Positions 1 to 7,351 of a DNA stretch of 35,981 nucleotides are shown here, one piece after another. Location of the stretch: assembly GCF_019890725.1 (NCBI RefSeq), contig NZ_JAINZZ010000072.1, positions 1-35,981 of the forward strand, in the 5' to 3' direction. This stretch comes from Actinacidiphila acidipaludis. Lineage in GTDB: Bacteria; Actinomycetota; Actinomycetes; Streptomycetales; Streptomycetaceae. The position numbers were made by a program, and so were the translations under genes. Position 1 is the first letter of the stretch; every line of letters begins with the position of its first letter. Below the pieces are notes generated by a model, which was given only the letters and a program-made list of their open reading frames with translations, was not told where the DNA came from and searched no databases.

Positions 1-237
1 GCCGGCCTTCGCCGGGTCCCACTTCACGGTGGACCCGATCCCGGGCCCGGCCCGGGCGCAGCCCCGCGCCTCCCCCCCCGGGCCACCGCTCCCGGCCGGG
101 GCGGCAGCGCACCGCCGGGCCGTGGCCTGCGGGGGCGGCCGCGCCGGGCGGTTGCCCGCCGATCGGTTGCTGATCGGTTGCTGATCGGCGTCGCGCACGC
201 TGGGCCATCCCCCGCACCCCAGCGCAAAGGACCTGTC

Positions 238-1119
238 ATGACGACGCCCGTGATCCCCGGCTTCGACCTCACCCGCCTGCCCGGGGCCGGCGGTGTCGAG
301 CTGTCCGCGGCGGTCGGCGGCAGCGGCAGCCCGGTGGTGCTGCTGCACGGCTTCCCCCAGACCCACCTGATGTGGCGGCACGTCGCCGAGCGCCTGGCCG
401 CGACCCACACGGTGATCTGCCCCGACCTGCGCGGCTACGGCGCCAGCGACAAGCCGGCCGCCACCGGCGAGGAGGTGTACGCCAAGCGCACCATGGCCGC
501 CGACGTGGTGGCGGCCGCGGCCGCGCTCGGCCACGACCGTTTCGCGCTGGTCGGCCACGACCGCGGCGCCCTGGTGGCCTTCCGGGCCGCGCTGGACCAC
601 CCGGAGACGGTCACGCACCTGGGCATCCTGGACGTGGTGCCGACGCTGGACATGTGGAACGTGCTGCACGGTGTGCAGGCCCAGGTCGCCTACCACCTGT
701 ATCTGATGGCGCAGCCGCCCGGCCTGCCGGAGACGATGATCGCCGGCAGCGCGCCGGCCTTCTTCGGGTCCTTCCTCGACGCCTGGGGCGCCGCCCCCGG
801 CCTGTTCCCCGACCCCGTCCGCGCCGCCTACCTGCGGGCCAGCGCCGCCGCGGTGCCCTCGATCGTGGCCGACTACCGCGCCTCGGCCGGTATCGACATC
901 GTCCACGACCGGGCCGACCTGGACGCCGGCTCCCAACTGGCCATGCCCGTCACGGTGGTCCAGCAGGACTGGGGCGCCCACCTGGGCTACGACGCCGCCG
1001 CGGTGTGGAAGGCCTGGGCGCCCGACCTGGACCACCGCCTCACCCGCGCCGGGCACTTCATGGCCGAACAGGCCCCCGGGGAGATCACCGCGGCCGTCAC
1101 CGACCTGCTCACCCGCTGA
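238..1119 (+). CDS. Alpha/beta-hydrolase, haloacetate dehalogenase-like
   Basis: A 293-residue cytosolic alpha/beta-hydrolase. The oxyanion motif LLHGFPQ is at 35-41, the nucleophile motif GHDRG at 106-110 gives Asp108 instead of the serine of esterases, Asp132 (LDVVPT) is the likely acid, and His273 (AGHFMAEQ) the base. An Asp nucleophile is typical of haloacetate dehalogenases and epoxide hydrolases, and the MAQPPGLPE stretch (157-165) favours the dehalogenase side. Two pocket residues known from fluoroacetate dehalogenases appear changed: Leu112 sits where a second carboxylate-binding Arg is expected, and Leu154 where a halide-binding Trp follows His153. Real haloacetate activity is therefore uncertain. 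ATG 238 is chosen because AAAGGA precedes it; an in-frame start at 178 lacks a ribosome site. Confidence 0.85.
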   Translation: MTTPVIPGFDLTRLPGAGGVELSAAVGGSGSPVVLLHGFPQTHLMWRHVAERLAATHTVICPDLRGYGASDKPAATGEEVYAKRTMAADVVAAAAALGHDRFALVGHDRGALVAFRAALDHPETVTHLGILDVVPTLDMWNVLHGVQAQVAYHLYLMAQPPGLPETMIAGSAPAFFGSFLDAWGAAPGLFPDPVRAAYLRASAAAVPSIVADYRASAGIDIVHDRADLDAGSQLAMPVTVVQQDWGAHLGYDAAAVWKAWAPDLDHRLTRAGHFMAEQAPGEITAAVTDLLTR

Positions 1120-1212
1120 CCCCCCCGCACTCGCGCTCGTACTCGCGCCCGGCCCCGCTCTGACCGGCACCGGCGGCGGGGGAGTGTCAGTGCCGGCTGC
1201 GAGGCTGGCGGG

Positions 1213-1485
1213 ATGGATGCCAGGTGGATGCTGCGGCGCGTGTACGGCGCCGACCACGACGACCCCGACCCCGGGCCGCGGCCGGGCCGCGCCTATGTGG
1301 AGCTGGTGGGCGGGGCGCTGGACGGCCTGCTCCTGGACGTCACCGGCTGGACGGACCAGGACCTGTCCGCGGGCGCGCCGCTGGTCACCGAGGTGGGCCG
1401 CTACGGGCCCGGCGGCCGCGTCGTCTACGCCCCGCGCCCGGGTGATGCGGGCCGCTGGGACTGGCAGGCCGACATCCCCGGCTGA
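1213..1485 (+). CDS. Small unknown protein, 90 residues
   Basis: An acidic 90-residue protein with no signal peptide or membrane segment. The middle (28-45) looks like beta-strands (YVELVGGALDGLLLDVTG) and the tail reads YGPGGRVVYAPRP then WDWQADIPG. I recognise it only as the sort of short hypothetical protein common in actinomycetes. It follows the hydrolase by 93 bases on the same strand, so co-transcription is possible but no functional link is visible. GAGG lies upstream of the ATG. Codon use is strongly G/C at third positions, which supports real coding. Confidence 0.6.
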   Translation: MDARWMLRRVYGADHDDPDPGPRPGRAYVELVGGALDGLLLDVTGWTDQDLSAGAPLVTEVGRYGPGGRVVYAPRPGDAGRWDWQADIPG

Positions 1486-1532
1486 CGGCCGGCGCCAGGA
1501 CGCCAGGGGCCGGGCGTGCGGGTGCCGGAGGG

Positions 1533-1709
1533 TCAGAAGGGGATGCGGATCGTGGCGTGCGCGAGCCAGTACCCGCACAGGCACACGCCGAGGAGGACGG
1601 CGACCAGCGCGGCGGCGCAGCAGTTGAGGCAGCCGTCCACCCTGCCGGCCCGCTCCTTCGGCTGGTGCACTCCTTCGGGCCGGTCCGGCCAGCCGCGGAT
1701 GTCCCCCAT
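1533..1709 (-). CDS. Small single-pass membrane protein, 58 residues
   Basis: A short minus-strand reading frame. The product starts MGDIRGWPDRPEG, has a charged linker (HQPKERAGRVDG), then a hydrophobic segment at about 32-50 with four cysteines around it (Cys27, Cys30, Cys31, Cys43, Cys45 region), and ends HATIRIPF. A soluble N-terminus followed by one membrane helix is the likely topology. No family is recognised. The ribosome site is weak, so the start is the least certain part. It lies downstream of the VOC gene on the same strand, about 255 bases away. Confidence 0.45.
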   Translation of the reverse strand: MGDIRGWPDRPEGVHQPKERAGRVDGCLNCCAAALVAVLLGVCLCGYWLAHATIRIPF

Positions 1710-1964
1710 GACGGTGATGATGCCGCTCGGGCCGGCCGCGGGGGCGCGCGCCGCGGTTGCGAACGCGTCTCGATCCGGCCTCCGGCCCGCGCCCCGGCGC
1801 CGGGTGGTCGCGGGGCGGGTCCCTCACCCCGCGGCCGCCGGTGGTGGTGTGCGCGGCGGCGAAGTCCCGCAGGGCGGGCTGGAGTTCGCCGGGGCTCTCG
1901 ACCTGCGGCAGTGGCGCGGGTCCGCCCCCGCGGCGGCGCGCGGGGCGGACAGGCCCGGGGGGTG

Positions 1965-2690
1965 TTATCGGGGCGGCAGGAGGCAGAACTCGTTGCCGTC
2001 GACGTCGGCCATCGCGATCGCGCCGGGGTGGCCGGCGGTGTCCTCCAGGCGCTGTGCGCCCAGGCCGGTCAGGCGGTCGATCTCGTCGTCGAGGCTGGTG
2101 CCGGGCGGTGTGGTGAGGTCGAAGTGCAGCCGGTTGGGGCCGGTCTTGGGGGCGACGGGCGGGCCGCCCCAGGTGACCTTGGGGCCGCCGTGCGGGGAGC
2201 GGATCGCGGTCTCCTGGTCCTGGTCCCACACCAGCGGCCAGTCCAGGGCCCGGCTCCAGAAGTAGCCGACGGCCTGCGACCCGTCGCAGGACAGTGCGCC
2301 CAGGAACCCGCAGTCGGCGAGGAAGGAGTTGCCGGCCGGGATGACGCAGAACTCGTTGCCCTCGGGGTCGGCGAGGACCACGTGGTCCTCCTCCGGGCGC
2401 TGGCCGACGTCGATGTGCCGGGCGCCCAGGTCCAGGGCGCGGGCGACGGTGTGCTGCTGGCCGTCGGCTCCGGTGCTGGTCAGGTCGAAGTGGATCTGGT
2501 TCTGGGCGGTCTTGGGCCGCCGGTCGGCGCGGAAGCGCAGGCGGAAGCCGGTGTCGTCGCCGGGAACGAGCGCCGGGCCGTGCGGGTCGTCGCCGGCCGG
2601 CCGCCAGTCCAGCAGGGTGCCCCAGAACTCCGCCAGGCGCTGCGGGTCGTGGGCGTCGAAGGTGAGCGCGTGGATTCGACGGGGCGTCAT
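1965..2690 (-). CDS. Two-domain VOC (glyoxalase-like) protein
   Basis: A 241-residue protein made of two copies of the glyoxalase/bleomycin-resistance (VOC) unit. Copy one (about 1-118) opens with HALTFDAHDPQRLAEFW and closes with DPEGNEFCVIP; copy two (about 128-241) contains YFWSRALDWPLVWD and closes with DVDGNEFCLLPPR. HFDLT occurs in each half. This is the Glyoxalase_6-type layout, often annotated in actinomycetes as a VOC family protein of unknown substrate. Members bind small molecules or metal ions; a resistance or detoxification role is only a guess. The start is ATG 2690, next to a gene-free G-rich region. Confidence 0.85.
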   Translation of the reverse strand: MTPRRIHALTFDAHDPQRLAEFWGTLLDWRPAGDDPHGPALVPGDDTGFRLRFRADRRPKTAQNQIHFDLTSTGADGQQHTVARALDLGARHIDVGQRPEEDHVVLADPEGNEFCVIPAGNSFLADCGFLGALSCDGSQAVGYFWSRALDWPLVWDQDQETAIRSPHGGPKVTWGGPPVAPKTGPNRLHFDLTTPPGTSLDDEIDRLTGLGAQRLEDTAGHPGAIAMADVDGNEFCLLPPR

Positions 2691-3191
2691 CCGGCCCTGC
2701 CTCCGATCTGCCGGCGGCCCCGGCGTCGCGGGCAGGGCCCGGCGCCGCCCGCGGCCTGGCGGGTGAAGAACACGACGCTAGGAGCCGGCCGCCGGGCCCG
2801 CAACGCAATTTCCCCACCCCCACCCAACCCCCAAACCCCAACCCCCGCCCCCTGCGCGCCCCGCGCCACCCCCATCCCGCCTCGCCTGCCGCCCGGGGAG
2901 AGGGGACAGTTCCGGCCGTTGTGGGCCGGGGGGCTGCGGGGTGCCGGCCGGCCGGTGCACCATGCGCCCCATGGGGAACGCCTGAACGGCTTTTTCTGGG
3001 GGGTCTCATCCGGCGCCCGGGTCTCCCGGGCCCCAACGGGTACGTCCCGTTACCGCGCAGTCGGCTCGGCACTGTTCACGTCCGCGCCCCCCTGGCGTGA
3101 TGCCGGCGTGGCGCGGGAGGGGTTGTGTTCCAGGAAACGGCCTCTGGCCGACCGGCGGCCGGAGGGTGAACCACGCGGCAGGAGGGGCGAG
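2691..3191. other. Gene-free region between divergent genes
   Basis: This 501-base gap separates the divergently read VOC and phosphoesterase genes and must carry promoters for both. I see no convincing reading frame. It holds the C-rich/G-rich tract listed at 2812-2852 and, near its right end, the phosphoesterase ribosome site GGCAGGAGGGGCGAG (3178-3191). No clear -35/-10 pair could be defended. Confidence 0.6.
2812..2852 (-). repeat. G-tract array, G-quadruplex candidate
   Basis: On the minus strand this stretch consists of runs of three to five G separated by T, TT, TTT or C (seven runs). That fits the usual quadruplex pattern of four or more G-runs with short loops. The G-rich strand is the coding-sense strand of the VOC gene and lies 120-160 bases upstream of its start. 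The look is unusual for this genome, where GC-rich DNA is normally mixed rather than split by strand. Confidence 0.55.
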
Positions 3192-5159
3192 ATGGCGCGG
3201 GAGATCGGACGGCGGCAACTGGTGACGGCGGCGGGGGCCGCGATCACCATGGCGGCGGTGGGGACGCCGGCGTATGCGAGCGCGGACGCGCGGGACGCGG
3301 CGAGCGCGCACGACCTGGTGGACGTTCAGCTGCTGAACATCACCGATCTGCACGGGTATCTGAGTGCGGCGCCGGGCGGCAACGCCACCGTGCTGGGCGC
3401 GGGCGGCACGCCGTACACGGTGGGCGGGGTGGCCTACATGGCCGCGCATCTGGAGCAGTTGCGGGCCGGGCGCCGCAACTCGATCTTCTTCGCGCCGGGG
3501 GATCTGTTCTCCGGCTGGGAGTTCGACGCCTGCTCTCTGGCGGACGAGCCGACCATCGAGGCGCTGAACCGGATGGGCCTGGACTTCGCGACGGCGGGCA
3601 ACCACGAGTTCGACAAGTCGCCGTCGTTCCTGGTCGAGCACATGGAGCACGGGGTGCCGTTCCCGGTGATCGGCCGGGACGACGCGTTCCCCGACTCCGG
3701 GGGGCGGCGCTTTCGCGGCGCGGACTTCCGCTACTACAGCGCGAACATGGTGTGGTCGCGGCCCGGGCGCACGGTGCTGCCGCCGTGGAACATCGAGTGG
3801 GTGGACGCCGGCGGCGGGCGGCGGCTGCCGATCGGGTTCATCCATCTGACGGCGGCCGGCACCGAGATCGGGTCGACGTCCTACCAGCCGGCGCTGGGCT
3901 CGCTGGACGAGGTGGCCACCGCCAACCGGTGCGCGGCCGAGCTCAAGGCGCGCGGGGTCAACGCGATCGTGCTGAGCATGCACGACGGGGCGGTGGCCGG
4001 CAGTGACTTCACCACCGGCAGCAACCCCTCGGGCCCGGCCTACGACCTGGCGCTGCGGGTCTCCCCGGACATCGACGCGATCGTCACCGGGCACTGGCAC
4101 TGCCGCTTCACCATGATGGTGCCCGACCCGGCCGGTGTGCCGCGGCCGTTCGTGGAGGCGGGCTGCTACGGGCAGCTGATCAACGAGATCAGTCTGCGGC
4201 TGGACCCGCGCACCGGCCGGGTCGTGCGCGAGCTGACCACCTCGGTCAATCATCCCAACACCCGTGACGTCGCCCCGGACCCGGACCTGCAGGAGGTCGC
4301 CGACTACTGGGCGGGGTACGCCGCCGCCCGCGGCCGGACCGTCATCGGCCGGCAGAGCGCCTCGTTCACCCGGGCCCGCAACACCGCCGGGGAGAGCACC
4401 ATGGGCGATCTGGTGGCGGACTGGGCGTACTGGGCGGGCCGGCAGCCGCTGGGGCCGATGAACGACGGCAACGACCAGCCCGACGTGCCCGCCGATCTGG
4501 CGCTGGTGCCCACCGCGCCGGTGACCGGCTCGGTCGTCATCGCCCGCGACCTGACGATGGACACCGCCTCCGGCGGCCAGGTCACCTTGGCCCAGGCGTG
4601 GAACGCCGTCGGCTACGGCGACCCGATCCTGACCGTGACCGTCACCGGGCAGCAGATCCTGGACGCGCTGGAACAGCAGTGGAGCACCGCCGCGAACGGC
4701 ACGCTGCGGTTCTCGCCGTTCGCGGTCTCCGGGAACGTCCGCTACGCCTTCGACGCCACCGCCCCGGCCGGCTCGCGGGTCCGCGCGCAGGACGTGACGA
4801 TCGACGGCGCGGCTCTGGACGTCGCCGCCTCCTACCGGCTGGCGGCCACCGCCTACACGCTGCTGGGCGACGACGGGTTCACCGCGTTCGCCGGCTTCAC
4901 CGACGCGGTCCGGCACGTGCGGGACTTCGAGAGTTTCGTGGAGTTCGTCCGCGCCCGCGCCACCTTGACCCCGGCCCCGCTGGACCGGGTGACGGCCCTG
5001 GGCGCGGACACGCCCGCCGCCCGCGTCGGCACCGTCCCGGCGCCGGCGGTGCCCTCCTCGGCGGCGCTGGTGGCCGGCCAGGACGCCGCCGCCGAGTCCC
5101 GCACGGTGGCCGCCGCGCTGACCCGCGCCCGCCGCGGGGGCTTCGCCATCCCCTGCTGA
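3192..5159 (+). CDS. Secreted 5'-nucleotidase / metallophosphoesterase
   Basis: A 655-residue exported enzyme of the UshA/5'-nucleotidase family, expected to remove phosphate from nucleotides or similar esters outside the cell. The N-terminus has a Tat-like GRRQLV (6-11) before a hydrophobic stretch and an AYASA cleavage region (28-32). The metallophosphatase core shows NITDLHGY (Asp52, His54), PGDLFSG (Asp104), GNHEFD (Asn137, His138) and TGHWHC (His301, His303), the full two-metal set. The C-terminal nucleotidase domain runs from about 384, with the ESTMGDLVADW motif. Fused in frame to a long upstream reading frame, but ATG 3192 has a strong GGAGGGG site. It stands alone, with a terminator right after it. 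Confidence 0.93.
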   Translation: MAREIGRRQLVTAAGAAITMAAVGTPAYASADARDAASAHDLVDVQLLNITDLHGYLSAAPGGNATVLGAGGTPYTVGGVAYMAAHLEQLRAGRRNSIFFAPGDLFSGWEFDACSLADEPTIEALNRMGLDFATAGNHEFDKSPSFLVEHMEHGVPFPVIGRDDAFPDSGGRRFRGADFRYYSANMVWSRPGRTVLPPWNIEWVDAGGGRRLPIGFIHLTAAGTEIGSTSYQPALGSLDEVATANRCAAELKARGVNAIVLSMHDGAVAGSDFTTGSNPSGPAYDLALRVSPDIDAIVTGHWHCRFTMMVPDPAGVPRPFVEAGCYGQLINEISLRLDPRTGRVVRELTTSVNHPNTRDVAPDPDLQEVADYWAGYAAARGRTVIGRQSASFTRARNTAGESTMGDLVADWAYWAGRQPLGPMNDGNDQPDVPADLALVPTAPVTGSVVIARDLTMDTASGGQVTLAQAWNAVGYGDPILTVTVTGQQILDALEQQWSTAANGTLRFSPFAVSGNVRYAFDATAPAGSRVRAQDVTIDGAALDVAASYRLAATAYTLLGDDGFTAFAGFTDAVRHVRDFESFVEFVRARATLTPAPLDRVTALGADTPAARVGTVPAPAVPSSAALVAGQDAAAESRTVAAALTRARRGGFAIPC

Positions 5160-5168
5160 CACCCCACC

Positions 5169-5220
5169 CCCCGCCCCGCGCCGCACACCGGCCCGCCGGG
5201 CAGTGCGGTGCGGGGCGGGG
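5169..5220. terminator. Bidirectional terminator between convergent genes
   Basis: Arms 5169-5186 and 5203-5220 pair over 18 bases with a single G-U wobble; the 16-base loop can fold further (CCGG-CCCG-CCGG). It starts ten bases after the phosphoesterase stop and ends 24 bases before the stop of the convergent serine hydrolase. There is no T-run on the plus strand, as is common in actinomycetes. Confidence 0.8.
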
Positions 5221-5243
5221 CTCAGCGGCCGTTCAGGGGTGGT

Positions 5244-6434
5244 TCAGAGGTCGTCGGCCAGCAGCGCGTACGCGGCCGGGACCAGCGCGTCGCCGCGGCG
5301 GAAGCGCCGGGTGCACACCGCGGCCAGTGCGGTGCCGGTCGCGGGCTGGAAGCCCAGGAACGCCTGCTGGCCGCTGGTCGCCCCGGCGTGGAAGCAGAAC
5401 GGGCCGGCCGCGCCCGGGTGGTGGAACCAGGTCAGGGTGTGTTCCTCGTGGCGCCGTCCGCGCCGCAGCACCGGATGCCGGACGGCGGCCAGGGCTGCTT
5501 CCAGCGGTGATCCGGCCGGGTCGGCGTGGGCTTCCAGGAACGCCAGCAGGTCGCCGGGGGTTGCCCGCACCCCGCCGGCCGGCCCGAACCCGGCGGCCTG
5601 AAGGCCCGGCACCGGCGTGAGTCCGTCCGCCCGGTATCCCACCGCGTCCCCGAACCCTTCGCCGTCCACGCCGCTGTCTGCGCCGTTGTGGGGTGCGGTG
5701 GTGTGGGGGGCGGTGGTGTGGGGGGCGGGCGGCCGGTGGTCCGGCCGGGGCTGCAGGCGGGTGTCGTGGAGGGCGAGGGGGTGCAGGATCCGGCGGGTCA
5801 GCAGGTCCTCCCAGCGCTCCGCGGCGGCCGCGCCCAGGGCGTGGCCCAGCACCGACACGCCGAAGTTGGAGTAGTGCCAGTGGGTGCCGGGCCGGTGCGG
5901 CGGGCGGCTGGTGAGGAAGGCGCGGACCAGGCGGTCGGTGCCGTAGCCGGCGTAGGGCTGGGTGGACCAGCGGGGCAGTGCCTGCCGGTAGAAGCCGTGG
6001 GGGAGGCGGGGCAGCGCGGAGGTGTGCGTGATCAGGTGGGTGAGCGTCACCGCGCCGGCTGCCGGGCGGCGTGCGCCGCGCCGCGCGGCCGGCGCCGGGC
6101 TCTGGTCGCGGCCGGCGGCGGTCAGCAGGTCCGCGGCCAGGTCGGCGGCCCGCACCTGGCGGGTGTGTATCTGGTGGGCCAGCAGCAGGCCGGTGAAGAC
6201 CTTGCTCGCCGACCCGATCTCGTACCGCAGGTGTGCGCGTACGCCGGGCGTGTCCGGGGCGCTGCCGCCGCAGACCACGGTGCGCCGGCCGTGCCGGGAG
6301 TAGGCGAAGACCACGTCGGGGGCGTCCACCGCCGCCACCGCCGCGGCCAGCCGGGCCGCGAGCGGCCCCTGACCGGCGGCCTGTGCCGCGTCGAGGACCG
6401 CGACGGCGGCCTCCGGGCGGGGTGCCCAGGTCAT
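5244..6434 (-). CDS. Beta-lactamase-fold serine hydrolase
   Basis: A 396-residue protein of the class C beta-lactamase / D-Ala-D-Ala carboxypeptidase superfamily. All three active-site motifs are present: SxxK as Ser75-Ala-Ser-Lys78, YxN as Tyr188-Ser-Asn190, and HAG at 349-351. No signal peptide or lipobox is visible at the chosen start, so it appears to be cytosolic, which is unusual for a cell-wall enzyme and fits a biosynthetic amidase, esterase or transacylase. Residues 237-250 are a short APHTT repeat. ATG 6434 overlaps the stop of the upstream gene as ATGA, making it the last gene of the coupled cassette. Peptide cleavage or cyclisation of the cassette's small peptide is an inference. 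Confidence 0.85.
   Translation of the reverse strand: MTWAPRPEAAVAVLDAAQAAGQGPLAARLAAAVAAVDAPDVVFAYSRHGRRTVVCGGSAPDTPGVRAHLRYEIGSASKVFTGLLLAHQIHTRQVRAADLAADLLTAAGRDQSPAPAARRGARRPAAGAVTLTHLITHTSALPRLPHGFYRQALPRWSTQPYAGYGTDRLVRAFLTSRPPHRPGTHWHYSNFGVSVLGHALGAAAAERWEDLLTRRILHPLALHDTRLQPRPDHRPPAPHTTAPHTTAPHNGADSGVDGEGFGDAVGYRADGLTPVPGLQAAGFGPAGGVRATPGDLLAFLEAHADPAGSPLEAALAAVRHPVLRRGRRHEEHTLTWFHHPGAAGPFCFHAGATSGQQAFLGFQPATGTALAAVCTRRFRRGDALVPAAYALLADDL
5691..5720 (-). repeat. 15-base tandem repeat inside the serine hydrolase gene
   Basis: Two near-identical 15-base units (5691-5705 and 5706-5720) with partial copies on each side. They encode the APHTT repeat in a loop between the YxN and HAG motifs. 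The unit is a multiple of three, so copy changes keep the frame. Confidence 0.7.
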
Positions 6435-7351
6435 GGGGCGGCGCCGGCGAGGCGGGACAGGCTGCGGGAGGTGGCCAGCACCGAGGCGAACGCGGCGACC
6501 AGGGTGGAGTGGTAGACGACGTCGAAGACGTCCGAGGGGTCGCCGTGCGGCATCTCCCGCACCGCGGGCATCGCCCCGTCGTCCTGCTGGGCGGCGGCGA
6601 AGCCGCGCCAGGCGGCCGGGTCGAGGGTGGGCTGCGGCAGGCAGGCGTCCACGCACAGCAGTTCGCCCAGCAGGTCCCAGCGGCGCAGGTCCAGCCAGTC
6701 GTCCAGCCACGCCGGCAGCCACGCCGTCAGGTAGGCGGCGACGTCGGCGGGCAGGTCCTGCGGGTGCTCGCCCCAGCCGGTGAGGTGGAAGACGGTGTGC
6801 GTGACGTCGTAGGCGGTGTGGCCGTCGACCGTCCAGGGCTCGGGGGTGCGGCCCAGCCAGGTCTGCGCGGCGGCCTGCGCCACCGGCGGGTCGGGCGGCA
6901 GCCCGAAGCGGGCCGCGAACGCCGACAGGCCCAGCCGCCGTACCGGCGCGACCTCGCGGGCCTGCCAGGCGCGCAGTCGGGCGCAGACGCCCAGGGCGTA
7001 GTCCATCTCCGGTACCGAGCGGCCCAGTTCACGAAACGGCAGGTACACCTCGAAGGGGATGGGGGAGGCCGGTTCGGTGCGGTGGCCGCGCACCAGCATC
7101 CGCCCGCCGTCCAGGGTCTGCAGCCAGGCGTGGTCCAGCAGCCGCCGGGCCAGGTCCGCCTGCCGGGAGCCGGCCACTCCCTCGCGGAAGAGCACCGCGC
7201 AGATCATCGCCAGTTCACCGACCGGTTTGAAGCGTTCCAGGAAGCCCACCTCGGGGTCGGCGTCCACCTCCAGCCGGAAACCCTCGCGGTGCGCGTACAG
7301 CCATTCCAGCGCGTTCGCGCCGACGCCGTGGACCAGACGCGTACTGGTCAT
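6431..7351 (-). CDS. Alpha-helical DUF6895-like protein, copy B
   Basis: A 306-residue protein, almost wholly helical by composition and rich in Trp. It is a clear paralogue of the next gene upstream. Shared blocks are KP(V/L)GELA with CAV, TWLG-x2-PEPWT, TH-x-VFHLT-x-WG, PADVA-x-YLTAWLP-x-WLD, and YHST followed by AAFA. The segment AAWRGFAAAQQDDGAMP resembles the QW-type repeats of alpha/alpha-toroid folds such as terpene cyclases, but no DDxxD or DxDD motif is present. From memory it matches proteins catalogued as DUF6895; function is unknown. Its ATG overlaps the previous stop and its stop overlaps the serine hydrolase start (both ATGA). Confidence 0.75.
   Translation of the reverse strand: MTSTRLVHGVGANALEWLYAHREGFRLEVDADPEVGFLERFKPVGELAMICAVLFREGVAGSRQADLARRLLDHAWLQTLDGGRMLVRGHRTEPASPIPFEVYLPFRELGRSVPEMDYALGVCARLRAWQAREVAPVRRLGLSAFAARFGLPPDPPVAQAAAQTWLGRTPEPWTVDGHTAYDVTHTVFHLTGWGEHPQDLPADVAAYLTAWLPAWLDDWLDLRRWDLLGELLCVDACLPQPTLDPAAWRGFAAAQQDDGAMPAVREMPHGDPSDVFDVVYHSTLVAAFASVLATSRSLSRLAGAAP

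Noticed and set aside
2..184. Frame reading PAFAGSHFTVDPIPG to a stop at 182-184, possibly the end of a gene cut by the window
   Set aside because: Only the first 15 residues look protein-like; the rest is Pro/Arg/Ala noise and no family is recognised. The sequence to the left is needed.
161..188. Two and a half copies of TGATCGGTTGC before the first gene
   Set aside because: Too short to support a function, though it lies near the probable promoter.
1557..5159. A 1200-residue plus-strand frame running into the phosphoesterase
   Set aside because: The first 545 residues lie antisense to the VOC gene and across gene-free DNA; a clear ribosome site and signal peptide mark the start at 3192.
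3006..5186. 726-residue minus-strand frame over the phosphoesterase
   Set aside because: Antisense shadow with Arg/Gly/Val-rich composition and no motifs.
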